The notes under the pieces: generated by a model
What the model saw: only the letters and a program-made list of their open reading frames with translations
Told to the model about the DNA's origin: nothing
Databases searched by the model: none
From: Clostridiales bacterium FE2011
GTDB taxonomy: Bacteria > Bacillota > Clostridia > Christensenellales > Aristaeellaceae
Length of the DNA stretch: 64,000 bases
Direction: 5' to 3'
Assembly (NCBI GenBank): GCA_017569305.1
Contig: CP069418.1
Coordinates: 248,001-312,000 of the forward strand
Shown: positions 24,950-33,427 of the stretch, in pieces
How positions within the stretch are numbered: the first letter of the stretch is position 1
Layout of the letters: each line of letters starts with the position of its first letter
Program-made: the position numbers and the translations under genes

Positions 24950-26668
24950 TTAGTTCATCAGGCGTTTGCTTGCCTCGCACAGGGCTTCGCTCAACGCTTC
25001 CGCTTCTGCTTTCCCGGCAGCATTGGCATTGATATAAAGCTTGATCTTGGGTTCTGTGCCGGAAGGTCTGACGCAAACCCAGTTGCCTTTTTCCAGTTCA
25101 AAATACAGCACGTCGGATACTGGCAGACCGGTCGGCGTTTCCTGTCCGTTCTCTGTGCGGATGCCCTTCAGATAATCCCGGACTGCGGTTACCTTCAGTC
25201 CTGCAATTTCCTTTGGCGGCTGAGCACGCAGGTTGCTCATGATTTCCTTCATCCGGGTCAGTCCGTCCTTGCCGGGCAGCGTTGTGGAAACCACGCTGTT
25301 GGCATAGTATCCGTATTCCTTGAAAATCTCCTGGATCCGGTCATAGAACGTGATTCCCTCTGCCATGCATGCGCAGGCGACCTCACTGACCAGCAGGCTC
25401 GCGTTCACGCCGTCCTTATCCCGTACAAAGGTGCTGGAAAGGAAGCCGTAGCTTTCCTCAAAACCGAACAGGAAGGTGTGATCTCCCTTGTCCATAAACT
25501 GCTGGATCTTCTCGCCGATGAACTTGAAGCCTGTCAGGGTTTCAAAAATGGATACTCCGAAGCTTTCACAGATTTTATTCGCCAGGCTCGTGGAAACAAT
25601 ACTCTTGACTGCGGCACCGTCCTTCGGCAGCTTTCCGGCCTTCTTCAGGCTGGAAAGGATGTAGTGCAGAAGCACGCAGCCGATCTGGTTTCCGCTCAGC
25701 AGATGCCATTCTCCCTGTCCGTCCTTGACGGCCACGCCCAGGCGGTCACAGTCCGGATCTGTGGCGAAGATCACGTTCGCGTTCACCTCGGCTGCCAGCT
25801 TGAACGCCAGTTCATAGGCTCCGGGATCTTCCGGGTTCGGAACCTTGATTGTGCTGAAGTTCGGATCAGGCATTTCCTGTTCCTTCACAACAGCCACATT
25901 GGTCAGGCCGATTTCCTTCAGCAGGCGGCGGACCGGCACATTGCCGCTGCCGTGCAGGGGCGTGTAAACAATATTCAGCTTCGAGCCTTCCGTCCGGAGC
26001 AGTTCCGGATTGATGCTCAGTGTTTTGACCCGCTCGATATAGTCATCGTCCACTTCCTTGTTGCCGATGATTTTCAGCAGGCCCTTGTCCAGTGCTTCCT
26101 GCTCATTCATCAGTACGCAGTCTGTATATTTCGTGGAACGGATCACCCGGGTAATACCTTCAGCGGCCTCCGGGCCAACCTGTGCGCCGTCTTCTCCATA
26201 CACTTTATAACCGTTATACTGCGGAGGATTATGACTGGCTGTAATGACCACGCCTGCCTTAGCATGCAGATGGCGCACCGCAAAGCTCAGTACCGGTACC
26301 GGGCGAAGCGCGTCAAACAGATAGGCCGGCACGCCTTCTGCACACAGCACCAGCGCTGTATCCTTTGCGAATTCTGCGCTGCACCGGCGGCTGTCATAAG
26401 CAATAACAACGCCGCGTTTTGCTTCTTCCGGGTTTTCAAGCAGATAGCCTGCCAGGCCCTTGGTTGCGCGCCGGACGTTGTATTTATTCATCCGGTTCAT
26501 GCCGGCTCCGAGCACGCCTCTCATGCCCGCGGTTCCGAAGCTCAGCTCCGTATAGAAGCGGTCTTCCATTTCCTTTTCGTCTTCGCTGATGGCTTTCAGC
26601 TCACGGATCGTATCCTGGTCATCCGCAAAGTCCCGCAGCCACTGCTCATAGTTCTCACGAATTGTCAT
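24950..26668 (-). CDS. pgcA: Phospho-sugar mutase (phosphoglucomutase type)
   Basis: A 572-residue cytosolic alpha-D-phosphohexomutase interconverting glucose 1- and 6-phosphate (possibly mannose), supplying nucleotide sugars for the envelope. The phosphoserine loop is VVITASHNPPQYNGYKVY near residue 140, the metal loop ATDPDCDRLGVAV near 305, the sugar-binding GFEESYGFL, and phosphate loop RPSGTEPKIKLYI at the end. The length matches the PgcA/YhxB group. It has its own strong promoter. Confidence 0.93.
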   Translation of the reverse strand: MTIRENYEQWLRDFADDQDTIRELKAISEDEKEMEDRFYTELSFGTAGMRGVLGAGMNRMNKYNVRRATKGLAGYLLENPEEAKRGVVIAYDSRRCSAEFAKDTALVLCAEGVPAYLFDALRPVPVLSFAVRHLHAKAGVVITASHNPPQYNGYKVYGEDGAQVGPEAAEGITRVIRSTKYTDCVLMNEQEALDKGLLKIIGNKEVDDDYIERVKTLSINPELLRTEGSKLNIVYTPLHGSGNVPVRRLLKEIGLTNVAVVKEQEMPDPNFSTIKVPNPEDPGAYELAFKLAAEVNANVIFATDPDCDRLGVAVKDGQGEWHLLSGNQIGCVLLHYILSSLKKAGKLPKDGAAVKSIVSTSLANKICESFGVSIFETLTGFKFIGEKIQQFMDKGDHTFLFGFEESYGFLSSTFVRDKDGVNASLLVSEVACACMAEGITFYDRIQEIFKEYGYYANSVVSTTLPGKDGLTRMKEIMSNLRAQPPKEIAGLKVTAVRDYLKGIRTENGQETPTGLPVSDVLYFELEKGNWVCVRPSGTEPKIKLYINANAAGKAEAEALSEALCEASKRLMN

Positions 26669-26741
26669 GTTTTTACCGCCTTTCCTTTCTTCCGACCGGT
26701 TCCCTCAGTTTACATTGATATATGCGGAAAACCGCATGTTA

Positions 26742-26770
26742 ATTATAATTTTTTTCCCTCTTCTTGACAA
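26742..26770 (-). promoter_or_regulatory. pgcA promoter
   Basis: Minus strand TTGTCA (26765-26770), 17-bp spacer, TATAAT (26742-26747). A small hairpin (ATGCGG AAAA CCGCAT, 26722-26737) lies in the leader. Confidence 0.8.
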
Positions 26771-26792
26771 GCGCAAACAACAGAAACAAAAC

Positions 26793-26820
26793 GGAACACT
26801 GACATATCCGTCAATGTTCC
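26793..26820 (-). terminator. Palindrome over the acpS stop codon
   Basis: Eleven-base arms (26793-26803 and 26810-26820) pair with one G-U around a 6-nt loop. The coding arm includes the last codons and the TGA. On the minus strand it is followed by GTTTTGTTTC, so it can act as terminator. Confidence 0.7.
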
Positions 26821-27176
26821 TGCTCCCTTACGCAAACCGCCGCGGAAATGCCGCCGTCATGGGATACAGACAGGAGGAAGGAGTCGTTACCGCTCATCTC
26901 TGCAGCTTTCCCTGTCAGTCTGTATCCGGGTTTTCCCGCTTCATCATGGACTACTTCAATTTCTTTCAGGTCAAATGTGATTCCTGTTCCCAGGGCTTTG
27001 GCCAGTGCCTCCTTGGCCGCATAGATCCCGGCGGCTGTCTGGCTGGCTGTTTTCCCTTTTGACCGGATATATCCGGCTTCCGCTTCTGTAAAGTACCGGT
27101 TCAGGAACCGGTCATTCTCAAGCAGTTTATCCATCCTGGATATCTCACACAGATCCAGGCCCAGCCCTTTGATCAT
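26811..27176 (-). CDS. acpS: Holo-[acyl-carrier-protein] synthase
   Basis: A 121-residue enzyme transferring 4'-phosphopantetheine from CoA to acyl carrier protein. It shows MIKGLGLDLCEISRMDKLL with the metal-binding aspartate, and AGIYAAKEALAKALGTG with the catalytic region. SVSHDGGISAAVC ends the fold. The start at 27176 is preceded by AAAGGAGAG with 7-nt spacing; the longer frame to 27224 has no ribosome site. It is adjacent to pgcA, upstream of pgcA's own promoter. Confidence 0.93.
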   Translation of the reverse strand: MIKGLGLDLCEISRMDKLLENDRFLNRYFTEAEAGYIRSKGKTASQTAAGIYAAKEALAKALGTGITFDLKEIEVVHDEAGKPGYRLTGKAAEMSGNDSFLLSVSHDGGISAAVCVREQEH

Positions 27177-27257
27177 GCTGTTTCTCTCCTTTGTCTGCAT
27201 GCATGCGGACATTCTATACTGCATTCCGTGGCTAACCCATCCGAATCATACCACACC

Positions 27258-27286
27258 TTGCGGTTTTCATCAATTACAGGTATAAT
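27258..27286 (+). promoter_or_regulatory. Promoter of the MoxR operon
   Basis: TTGCGG (27258-27263), 17-bp spacer, TATAAT (27281-27286). A structured leader (27300-27340) follows, in which TCAGAGA/TCTCTGA enclose an inner ACCG/CGGT pair. Confidence 0.75.
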
Positions 27287-27360
27287 AACTTAGTATGTTT
27301 CAGAGATGTACGAACCGCAATTTCGGTGGTGAGTCTCTGATCTCATCATTTTTATTTTTC

Positions 27361-27392
27361 AGGTTTTAGTCTTAAGTTTTAAGTTTTTCATT
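27361..27392 (+). repeat. Heptamer repeat array in the MoxR leader
   Basis: About four AAGTTTT/AGTCTTA-type units, two of them stretched by one T, run into the GGGAGG ribosome site of the MoxR gene. Confidence 0.7.
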
Positions 27393-27404
27393 GGGAGGTT
27401 TCCT

Positions 27405-28349
27405 ATGATCAATCCCGGCAGAATGGTCCTCGCCCTGCAGCAGAACATCAGCAAAGCTGTCGTCGGCAAGGAAGAAGCCATTGAATATGCCCTCATCGCT
27501 CTGCTGTGCAAAGGTCATGTTTTGATCGAAGACGTTCCCGGCGTGGGTAAAACCACCCTGGCCAGCGCCCTCGCCCGTTCTCTGGACTGTTCCTTCCGCA
27601 GGATTCAGTTCACGCCTGACCTGATGCCTTCTGACGTTACCGGTTTCACCATGGTCAATTTCCAGACCGGTGAAATGGAGTTCAAAGAGGGCGCCGTGAT
27701 GAGCCAGATCGTCCTTGCGGATGAAATCAACCGTACCAGCCCCAAAACCCAGTCCGCCCTGCTCGAGGTCATGGAAGAGCATCAGGTCACTGTGGACGGC
27801 GTCACTCATCCGCTTCCCCAGCCCTTTATTGTACTTGCCACCCAGAACCCCGGTGAATTCGTCGGTACCTATCCCCTGCCGGAGGCGCAGGTAGACCGTT
27901 TCTTCCTGCGAATCTCTATCGGTTATCCGACTGTCGAGCAGGAAATGGACGTCCTGGAGCGCTACAGCGGTTCCGTCATCCCCATGACAACGATCGAACC
28001 CATCTGTTCAGCCCAGGACGTACTGGCCATGCAGGAGCAGGTCACTACCGTCTACTGTTCTCCGGAAATCCGGAATTATGTTGCTTCCCTCGCCGCTGCC
28101 ACGCGGAATGATCCCGCCTTCTCACTCGGCGCTTCCACCCGTGCCGCAATTGCCCTGATTCGCGGCGCCCAGGCCTGTGCCATGCTGGATGACCGGGATT
28201 TTGTTCTGCCTGAGGATGTACAGCACATGTTCCTTCCGGTTATGGCCCACAGGATGATTCTCTCCCCCGAAGCCAAGATGAAAGGAATTCCTGCGGAGCA
28301 GTTTCTGCTGACAACCCTGCAGAATACCACCGTTCCCGTAAAATTATGA
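27405..28349 (+). CDS. MoxR-family AAA+ ATPase
   Basis: A 314-residue cytosolic ATPase, thought to act as a chaperone that activates partner proteins. Walker A is EDVPGVGKTTLASAL near residue 45, Walker B IVLADEINRTSPKTQSALLEVMEEHQVT near 110, sensor ATQNP near 148. It is the first gene of the conserved MoxR-DUF58-transglutaminase set. Its stop overlaps the next start by 4 bp. Confidence 0.93.
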   Translation: MINPGRMVLALQQNISKAVVGKEEAIEYALIALLCKGHVLIEDVPGVGKTTLASALARSLDCSFRRIQFTPDLMPSDVTGFTMVNFQTGEMEFKEGAVMSQIVLADEINRTSPKTQSALLEVMEEHQVTVDGVTHPLPQPFIVLATQNPGEFVGTYPLPEAQVDRFFLRISIGYPTVEQEMDVLERYSGSVIPMTTIEPICSAQDVLAMQEQVTTVYCSPEIRNYVASLAAATRNDPAFSLGASTRAAIALIRGAQACAMLDDRDFVLPEDVQHMFLPVMAHRMILSPEAKMKGIPAEQFLLTTLQNTTVPVKL

Positions 28350-29497
28350 AACTGAAGCTTACCCTGCCCATCGCTGTATTTCTGACGCTGCTGACGGTTG
28401 CCATCTGCACCGGCAGTCAGCTTTTTTTACTGCTTTCCATCCTGATCCTGCTGATCCTGGCCGGTGCTGTCATTGCGGTGCTCTGGGCATCCGCCACGCT
28501 GGAAGTGGAAGGCGCACTCTCCGGAGAAACCGTCCGGCGCGGCGATGATGTGGTTTTGAGCCTGCGGGTCCGTCATCGCGGACTCATTCCGGTTGCGCCG
28601 CTGCTTCTGGAATTGTCGGATCCTGTCGGCAACCGTGACCGGGATGTCCGTCTGAAAAACATGCCCCATCGTCTCCAGAGCATGAAGCTGCCGATCCACG
28701 CTTCCCATGTGGGCGTATTCTCGGTCGGTCTTCATTCCTGTACGGTGGAAGACCTGCTCGGGCTGGTTCAGCGGCGGATTGTGCTTCGCAAAACCTCCTT
28801 CGAACTTGTGGTTCTTCCCCAGACCTTCGACGTGGAACCGTTGAAGCTCGCTCCCGGGGATCCCGGCAGTGAACTCATGTCCAGGGCAACGGAAGACCTG
28901 AATGCTCCCTCGGACATCCGCAGTTATCAGCCCGGGGATGCTATGAAAAAAATCCACTGGAAGCTTTCCATGCGCAAGCGTGAACTGGTTGTCCGCAAAT
29001 TTGACGAGCCGATTCTTCAGGACGTGCTGGTTCTCATGGATTGTTCCCCGCCGCCCTCCTGGGGACATGCCCGGGCAGGAGCGGATATCCGTGACGCCAT
29101 GCTCGAAACTGCCGCGTCCATCATTACCTCCCAGACAGTTACGGATCATCAGATCCGCATGCCGCTCCCGGGGAAGCATCCTGTGGATGTGGATAAGAGT
29201 ATGGGGCTGCCTATTGCCATGGATTATCTGGCCCGTGTGGAATTTTCTGAAACAGATCGTTTTGAGCGGGTTCTTTCCATGGAAAGCAGCCGTCTCCGGA
29301 AGGTTGGCTGTGTTGTCATCATCTCTGCCCGGCTGAATATTCCCATGGTGGATATCATGATCCGTATGCATCGGGCCGGCCCGAATATCCGCCTCTACCT
29401 TGTCACCTTTGCCCCGGATGATGAAAATGTCCTGCCTCTCATTGCTCGTTTGCGTGAAGCAGGTTTGGAAGTATCTTACGTGACTCCGGACACGTAA
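28346..29497 (+). CDS. DUF58 domain protein
   Basis: 383 residues. Two N-terminal membrane segments (about 6-20 and 24-42) are followed by a beta-rich region and the DUF58 core SDIRSYQPGDAMKKIHWKLSMRKRELVVRKFDEP around residues 190-225, then a von Willebrand A-like C-terminal half. The family works with MoxR ATPases and transglutaminases in an undefined envelope process. The last codons form a 16-bp hairpin with one mismatch (29467-29506). Confidence 0.88.
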   Translation: MKLKLTLPIAVFLTLLTVAICTGSQLFLLLSILILLILAGAVIAVLWASATLEVEGALSGETVRRGDDVVLSLRVRHRGLIPVAPLLLELSDPVGNRDRDVRLKNMPHRLQSMKLPIHASHVGVFSVGLHSCTVEDLLGLVQRRIVLRKTSFELVVLPQTFDVEPLKLAPGDPGSELMSRATEDLNAPSDIRSYQPGDAMKKIHWKLSMRKRELVVRKFDEPILQDVLVLMDCSPPPSWGHARAGADIRDAMLETAASIITSQTVTDHQIRMPLPGKHPVDVDKSMGLPIAMDYLARVEFSETDRFERVLSMESSRLRKVGCVVIISARLNIPMVDIMIRMHRAGPNIRLYLVTFAPDDENVLPLIARLREAGLEVSYVTPDT

Positions 29498-29506
29498 GAC
29501 ACTTCC
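29467..29506 (+). terminator. Palindrome spanning the end of the DUF58 gene
   Basis: Arms 29467-29482 and 29491-29506 are complementary at 15 of 16 positions around an 8-nt loop. The TAA at 29495-29497 lies in the right arm. A heptamer array follows directly. Confidence 0.6.
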
Positions 29507-29566
29507 AACTCTACACTCTTCACTGCCGCTTTAACGGCAACTCTTCACTCTCCACTCATCACTATC
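29507..29566 (+). repeat. Split heptamer array (3 + 4 units)
   Basis: AACTCTA/CACTCTT-type units (29507-29527) and a second block (29539-29566) are separated by the 11-bp GCTTTAACGGC. TGCCG/CGGCA at 29524-29539 can pair across the gap. An inverted piece of the array (AGTGAAGAGTGAT) follows near 29575. Confidence 0.75.
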
Positions 29567-29648
29567 CCGTGACCAGTGAAGAGTGATCAGCTAATCACTT
29601 AATCAGGCCGAATCAAAGATTCGTCTGATTGGAAAGGAGCCCCCTGAC

Positions 29649-31913
29649 ATGAGCGAATCCCTTCGTCCCCGTCTGATCCATGCCCTTCTGTCGCTTCTGC
29701 TGTCAGTCGGTCTCCTGTTCCCCCTGCTGGGTATTCTGGATCCGGCTTTACCATCTCCTGTTCTGATCCTCTGGATCGCGGTCATCATCCTGTTGTTTGA
29801 ACTGGCGTCCCTCAAACGCGTCATCAGTTTTGCCGCGGCCGGAGCTGCCTTTATCCTTTTACTCTTCTGGCTTTTTGCAATGGGCGGAATGCTTACAGTT
29901 TCTGACGCAGCGATGGCCATTGTCCTTCGCTGCAACAACATCCGTACGGCAATTCCCCTGGTTGCTTCTTCTGTCACGGCTCTCCTGACAGTGTTAACGA
30001 CGCTGATCTGCTGTTTTGCCTGCCTGCGCGGCGCGTCTTTCCTTCCGTCGTCAATCCTCTGCTTCGGCATGATACTGTTGATTTACCTTTCCGGAGCCCG
30101 TGAACTGATTCCCTGGTTCATGCCTGCGCTGATTGCGCTGCTCCTGATCCTGATGACAGAACGTTTCCCTGAAACGTCGATTCCGCAGCTTATTCCCCTT
30201 GTCGTGCTGCTTGTTGCCGCTGCTTTCCTGCTGGCAGGCAATGGTGCCGGACAAAACCCGCTCCGCCAGAAAGCGGATGAACTGCGCCAGGCTGTTCTGG
30301 ATCGGCTGTTCTTCACCGAACCCCGGGACATTTTCTCCCTTTCTTCTGAGAACTACTATCCTGAAGGACAGGATCAGCTGGGCGGCAAACCGAATCCGTC
30401 CAATCATCCTGTCATGAAGGTTTCAACACCCCGCACTGTTTATCTGCGCGGCGTCATCCTGAACGAGTATACCGGTCGCAGCTGGATAAACACGACTGAC
30501 AGACGCCGTTATCTCCGCCAGTCTTCCAGGCTTGCCGATCTTCGTGCAGCGCTGTTTGATGAAGCCCTTCCGCCGCTGAATATCCGAAATGCCCTGTGTG
30601 ATCCCGTTACCATTTCCGTACGGATGCTCAGTGATGATGACAGTAATGCTTCCACCCAGTTTTCCTCCACCCTTTTTGTTCCCCAGCGGGTCAGGGACCT
30701 GATCCCGGGCGGAGATCTGGTACCGTACTTCAACAACTCTTCTGAACTATTTGTCACCCGGAATCTCCAGCCCGGTGATACTTACACTGTATCCGCGCCC
30801 ATCTTCCTGGCCGGCGACTCCGGCCTCGGCACCCTGATAGAAGTCTGCTCCACGATGGAGGATAGTGCGTACGATAAAATCGTCCAGACCTATACAACAC
30901 TTCCTGCTCATCTGGAAGGGGTCGTTTATTCCATGGCTCGTGAAGCCTCCTCTGTTGCTGCTTCACCCTATGATAAGGCGCTGGCGCTTCGTTCCTGGCT
31001 TAGCCGCAGTTATCGTTATACGCTGGATGTTCAGCCCCAATCTCCGGATATGGATTTTGTTACTACTTTCCTCCTGGATACCAAGGAAGGCTACTGCACC
31101 TACTTTGCTTCCGCCATGACGGTTCTGTGCCGTATGATCGGCCTTCCGGCCCGATATGTGGAAGGATATGTTGCTGAACCCGACGCAAACAGCCAGGCCC
31201 TCGTTACGGGTCTTTCCGCCCACGCCTGGACCGAAGTCTATTTTAAAGGTTTCGGCTGGCTTACCTTTGACGCCACGCCCAGGCACAGCAGCAGCGGCAG
31301 TCAGGATAACGCCAATTCTCCTTCTTCTCCCGATCCTGCTCCGACGCCCGAACCGGAACCGCCGGAATCTTCCCCGGACGAAAACGAACCGACGCCCGAA
31401 CCGGAACCGCCGGAAAATTCCGATGATTCCTCCGACAATCCTGATTCTTCACCGCCTTCACCTGACCCCGATACGGATACAGATTCACCTGAATCCCCCG
31501 GTTCATTCCCCTGGCTTCTCTTATTGCTCCTGCTGCTTCTGGCTGCTCTGATCCTCAGGATCCGTCTGACAGACCCTGCCGTTCGTGACAAGCGCGCCAA
31601 ATCAGAATCCCAGCGTTTTGACATCTGGTCCGGTGAAATTGCAGATCTGTTATATGCAGAAAACCTTTCCCGCCGTTCCGGTGAAACGCCCATGGCCTAT
31701 GGCCGTCGGATTGACCGTGCCTCCCATTTCAATGTTTCCCTGAATCCTGTGGGAGAATGCATTTCCTGGATTCGTTATTCCCCTGCCGAAGTAACTGAAG
31801 CTGAGACCACCATTCTCCGGGATACCGCCGTTCTCCTGAAGGGCGACCTTTCCCGTCCTGCCCGTCTCCGCTATCTCCTTCGCAGAATAATCAATAAACG
31901 CTCACAGTTCTAA
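29649..31913 (+). CDS. Transglutaminase-like membrane protein (DUF3488/DUF4129 type)
   Basis: 754 residues. The N-terminal 200 residues hold about six membrane helices, followed by an extracellular transglutaminase core near residues 430-540. Its Cys-His-Asp triad is in KEGYCTYFASAMTVLCR, SAHAWTEVYF and WLTFDATP. A proline/glutamate/aspartate-rich linker (about 545-615), a second membrane segment (FPWLLLLLLLLLAALILRI) and a cytoplasmic C-terminal domain complete it. It probably acts with MoxR and DUF58 as a membrane peptidase or crosslinking system. The start lies 151 bp after DUF58, beyond repeat elements, with AAAGGAG upstream. Confidence 0.88.
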   Translation: MSESLRPRLIHALLSLLLSVGLLFPLLGILDPALPSPVLILWIAVIILLFELASLKRVISFAAAGAAFILLLFWLFAMGGMLTVSDAAMAIVLRCNNIRTAIPLVASSVTALLTVLTTLICCFACLRGASFLPSSILCFGMILLIYLSGARELIPWFMPALIALLLILMTERFPETSIPQLIPLVVLLVAAAFLLAGNGAGQNPLRQKADELRQAVLDRLFFTEPRDIFSLSSENYYPEGQDQLGGKPNPSNHPVMKVSTPRTVYLRGVILNEYTGRSWINTTDRRRYLRQSSRLADLRAALFDEALPPLNIRNALCDPVTISVRMLSDDDSNASTQFSSTLFVPQRVRDLIPGGDLVPYFNNSSELFVTRNLQPGDTYTVSAPIFLAGDSGLGTLIEVCSTMEDSAYDKIVQTYTTLPAHLEGVVYSMAREASSVAASPYDKALALRSWLSRSYRYTLDVQPQSPDMDFVTTFLLDTKEGYCTYFASAMTVLCRMIGLPARYVEGYVAEPDANSQALVTGLSAHAWTEVYFKGFGWLTFDATPRHSSSGSQDNANSPSSPDPAPTPEPEPPESSPDENEPTPEPEPPENSDDSSDNPDSSPPSPDPDTDTDSPESPGSFPWLLLLLLLLLAALILRIRLTDPAVRDKRAKSESQRFDIWSGEIADLLYAENLSRRSGETPMAYGRRIDRASHFNVSLNPVGECISWIRYSPAEVTEAETTILRDTAVLLKGDLSRPARLRYLLRRIINKRSQF

Positions 31914-31937
31914 AACTGTGAGCGTTTATTTATTATT
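31896..31937 (+). terminator. Terminator with the stop codon in its loop
   Basis: AAACGCTCACAGTT (31896-31909, coding) pairs perfectly with 31914-31927. The loop CTAA contains the TAA stop of the transglutaminase gene. ATTTATTATT follows. Confidence 0.9.
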
Positions 31938-31939
31938 CT

Positions 31940-31967
31940 AACTCTACACTCTTCACTCTTCAGTTGC
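31940..31967 (+). repeat. Heptamer repeat array (4 units)
   Basis: AACTCTA, CACTCTT (twice), CAGTTGC, right after the transglutaminase terminator. Confidence 0.8.
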
Positions 31968-31989
31968 GGAGTCATCTGTGCTTCAGACT

Positions 31990-32182
31990 GATCTGTCGGC
32001 ACTTTAGTGCCGGTAACAGATCGTCCATGCAGGCGTCAGCGCTTTAGCGCTGTTAACGCCGAGCCATCCACTGCTAATGCCTATCCGCAAGCTCAATGGT
32101 CGTGACTCCCCACTGGGGAGCTCACTCCCTTTCGCTTGACCTCAGCTCTGACAAAATATCTGCCACTGGCAGTTGTCAGAGC
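31990..32182. repeat. Cluster of structured hairpins in a gene-free region
   Basis: The 367-bp gap 31914-32280 has no gene. It holds hairpins of one shape: an outer stem, an asymmetric bulge, a 5-bp GC-rich apical stem and a 3-4 nt loop. They are 31990-32022 (GATCTGT, C, GGCAC, TTTA loop, bulge GGTA), 32032-32060 (GGCGT, C, AGCGC, TTTA loop, bulge GTTA), 32103-32126 (apical CTCCCC/GGGGAG, loop ACT) and 32145-32182 (outer GCTCTGACAA, bulge AATAT, apical CTGCC/GGCAG). A fifth member is at 59054-59088. Confidence 0.8.
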
Positions 32183-32186
32183 TTCG

Positions 32187-32258
32187 CCCATGCTACAGCC
32201 GTCCATTTCTGCGAGCTGTAAGCGATGGAGAAATGGAATACGGCGATCGCAAAGTTTT
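32187..32258. repeat. 72-bp dispersed element, copy 1
   Basis: It is nearly identical to 59087-59158, differing only in the central loop. The ends CCCATGCTACAGCCGT and ACGGCGATCGCAAAGTTTT are conserved, and the middle can form a stem (CCATTTCT/AGAAATGG). Confidence 0.85.
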
Positions 32259-32272
32259 CAGTTTTCATTGGT
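32252..32272 (+). repeat. Heptamer repeat array (3 units)
   Basis: AAGTTTT, CAGTTTT, CATTGGT at the end of the 72-bp element, just before the 3' end of the metal hydrolase gene. Confidence 0.7.
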
Positions 32273-32280
32273 AATGCTTT

Positions 32281-32931
32281 TCACCGCATCACGCTGAACA
32301 GCATTACCCTTGCCTGGCATTCCATATCTTCTTTTGTCACCCGGACTGCTTCAGCGCCCTGGCAGATCTCTTTTGTATCATAGAGTTCCAGAAATGCTTC
32401 CGGTCCGCTGATCGGCCATTCCTGGTTGTATTCCGTCTTGTAATGCATCGGCAGGATCAGGCGTGCGTTCAGCTGATCTGCAATCTGCTTTGCCTGGTCA
32501 GCGTCAATGGTATAAAAGCCGCCTACAGGGATCATAAGCACGTCCGGGTTCTTCAGTTGCTCCAGCTGTGCCTCATCCAGCGGGCATCCCAGGTCGCCAA
32601 GATGCACGACCCGCAGTCCTTCTGCCTCAATCAGGAACAGCAGGGTTTCACCCCGTTTGCTTCCCTGCTCATCATCATGAAATCCCTTCAGGGCCGTCAC
32701 CTTCACGTCAGGTTCCGGCGTGTATTGTCCGGCCTTGTCGATGACCCTCGGTTCCCCTTTCAGGTTCTCCACAGCGTCATGATCATGATGGTGATGGGAA
32801 ACAAGCGCGATATCCGCCGCTGTTTTATGAAGCGGATAACCACAGGATGCGTCATACGGATCGGTCACAATCCTGACGCCGCTTTCCGTAACAATCAGAA
32901 ATTCCGCGTGTCCGATGTGCTGAATCAGCAT
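32281..32931 (-). CDS. Metallo-beta-lactamase-fold hydrolase
   Basis: A 216-residue enzyme of the UlaG-like branch. The metal motif is ALVSHHHHDHDAVENL (HxHxDH type, residues about 42-56); VVHLGDLGC and LPMHYKTEYN supply the remaining ligands. There is no signal peptide. Substrates of this branch range from lactonised sugars to phospho-compounds, and this one is unknown. It starts 6 bp after the upstream gene of unknown function. Confidence 0.87.
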   Translation of the reverse strand: MLIQHIGHAEFLIVTESGVRIVTDPYDASCGYPLHKTAADIALVSHHHHDHDAVENLKGEPRVIDKAGQYTPEPDVKVTALKGFHDDEQGSKRGETLLFLIEAEGLRVVHLGDLGCPLDEAQLEQLKNPDVLMIPVGGFYTIDADQAKQIADQLNARLILPMHYKTEYNQEWPISGPEAFLELYDTKEICQGAEAVRVTKEDMECQARVMLFSVMR

Positions 32932-32937
32932 GGTTTC

Positions 32938-33423
32938 TCATTCCTTTCGTCCTGTAAAATAAATCCGGTTTACAGCCGGCAGCGGCTCTCCGCGCCTGAG
33001 ACGTTCAGCCCAGTCCCGATGAATACAGGCACAGGCCGCCTCATATTGCTTTTCGCCCTCTTCTCCTGCTTTGATCAGCATTCTTTGTACAGGTTCAGGT
33101 TCTTCAACAGCCTGTTTTTCATGCCTGTCCAGCAGGCTCAGGCAGCAGGCTGCTTCCGGTCCAGGCGGCCCGTCATACCAACCTTCAGGAGGTTCCCCGG
33201 CCGGTTTTCTCATCAGGATCCAGCCTTTCTCCTCTGTATACTCCCATCCTGCATTCACGATTGCCTGCAGGAAAAGAGTCTGGTTTTCTTTATCGCTGAC
33301 AGCCGGAAGATCCGTTGAATACAGCCAGTCATCCGGCAGGCTTCTGCGAAGCACCGGTTTTCTGGCTGTCTGTGGAATCTGCATCATTTCCTGCAGTTCC
33401 TTTCTCAGGGCATTCATCCGCAT
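32938..33423 (-). CDS. Hypothetical protein
   Basis: 161 residues that I do not recognise. It is soluble, charged and has no signal peptide. The N-terminal 60 residues are basic, followed by NAGWEYTEEKGWILMRKPAGEPPEGWYDGPPG, a tryptophan/proline-rich stretch, and a helical C-terminus. It lies 4 bp after capA and 6 bp before the hydrolase gene, so it is part of the same transcript. GGAG lies 11 nt before the ATG; a second ATG is two codons in. Confidence 0.65.
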   Translation of the reverse strand: MRMNALRKELQEMMQIPQTARKPVLRRSLPDDWLYSTDLPAVSDKENQTLFLQAIVNAGWEYTEEKGWILMRKPAGEPPEGWYDGPPGPEAACCLSLLDRHEKQAVEEPEPVQRMLIKAGEEGEKQYEAACACIHRDWAERLRRGEPLPAVNRIYFTGRKE

Positions 33424-33427
33424 CGTG

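Noticed and set aside
32187..32258. 72-bp element as an insertion sequence remnant
   Set aside because: Only two copies, no coding capacity, and no direct repeats flanking the copies could be recognised by eye; kept as a repeat only.
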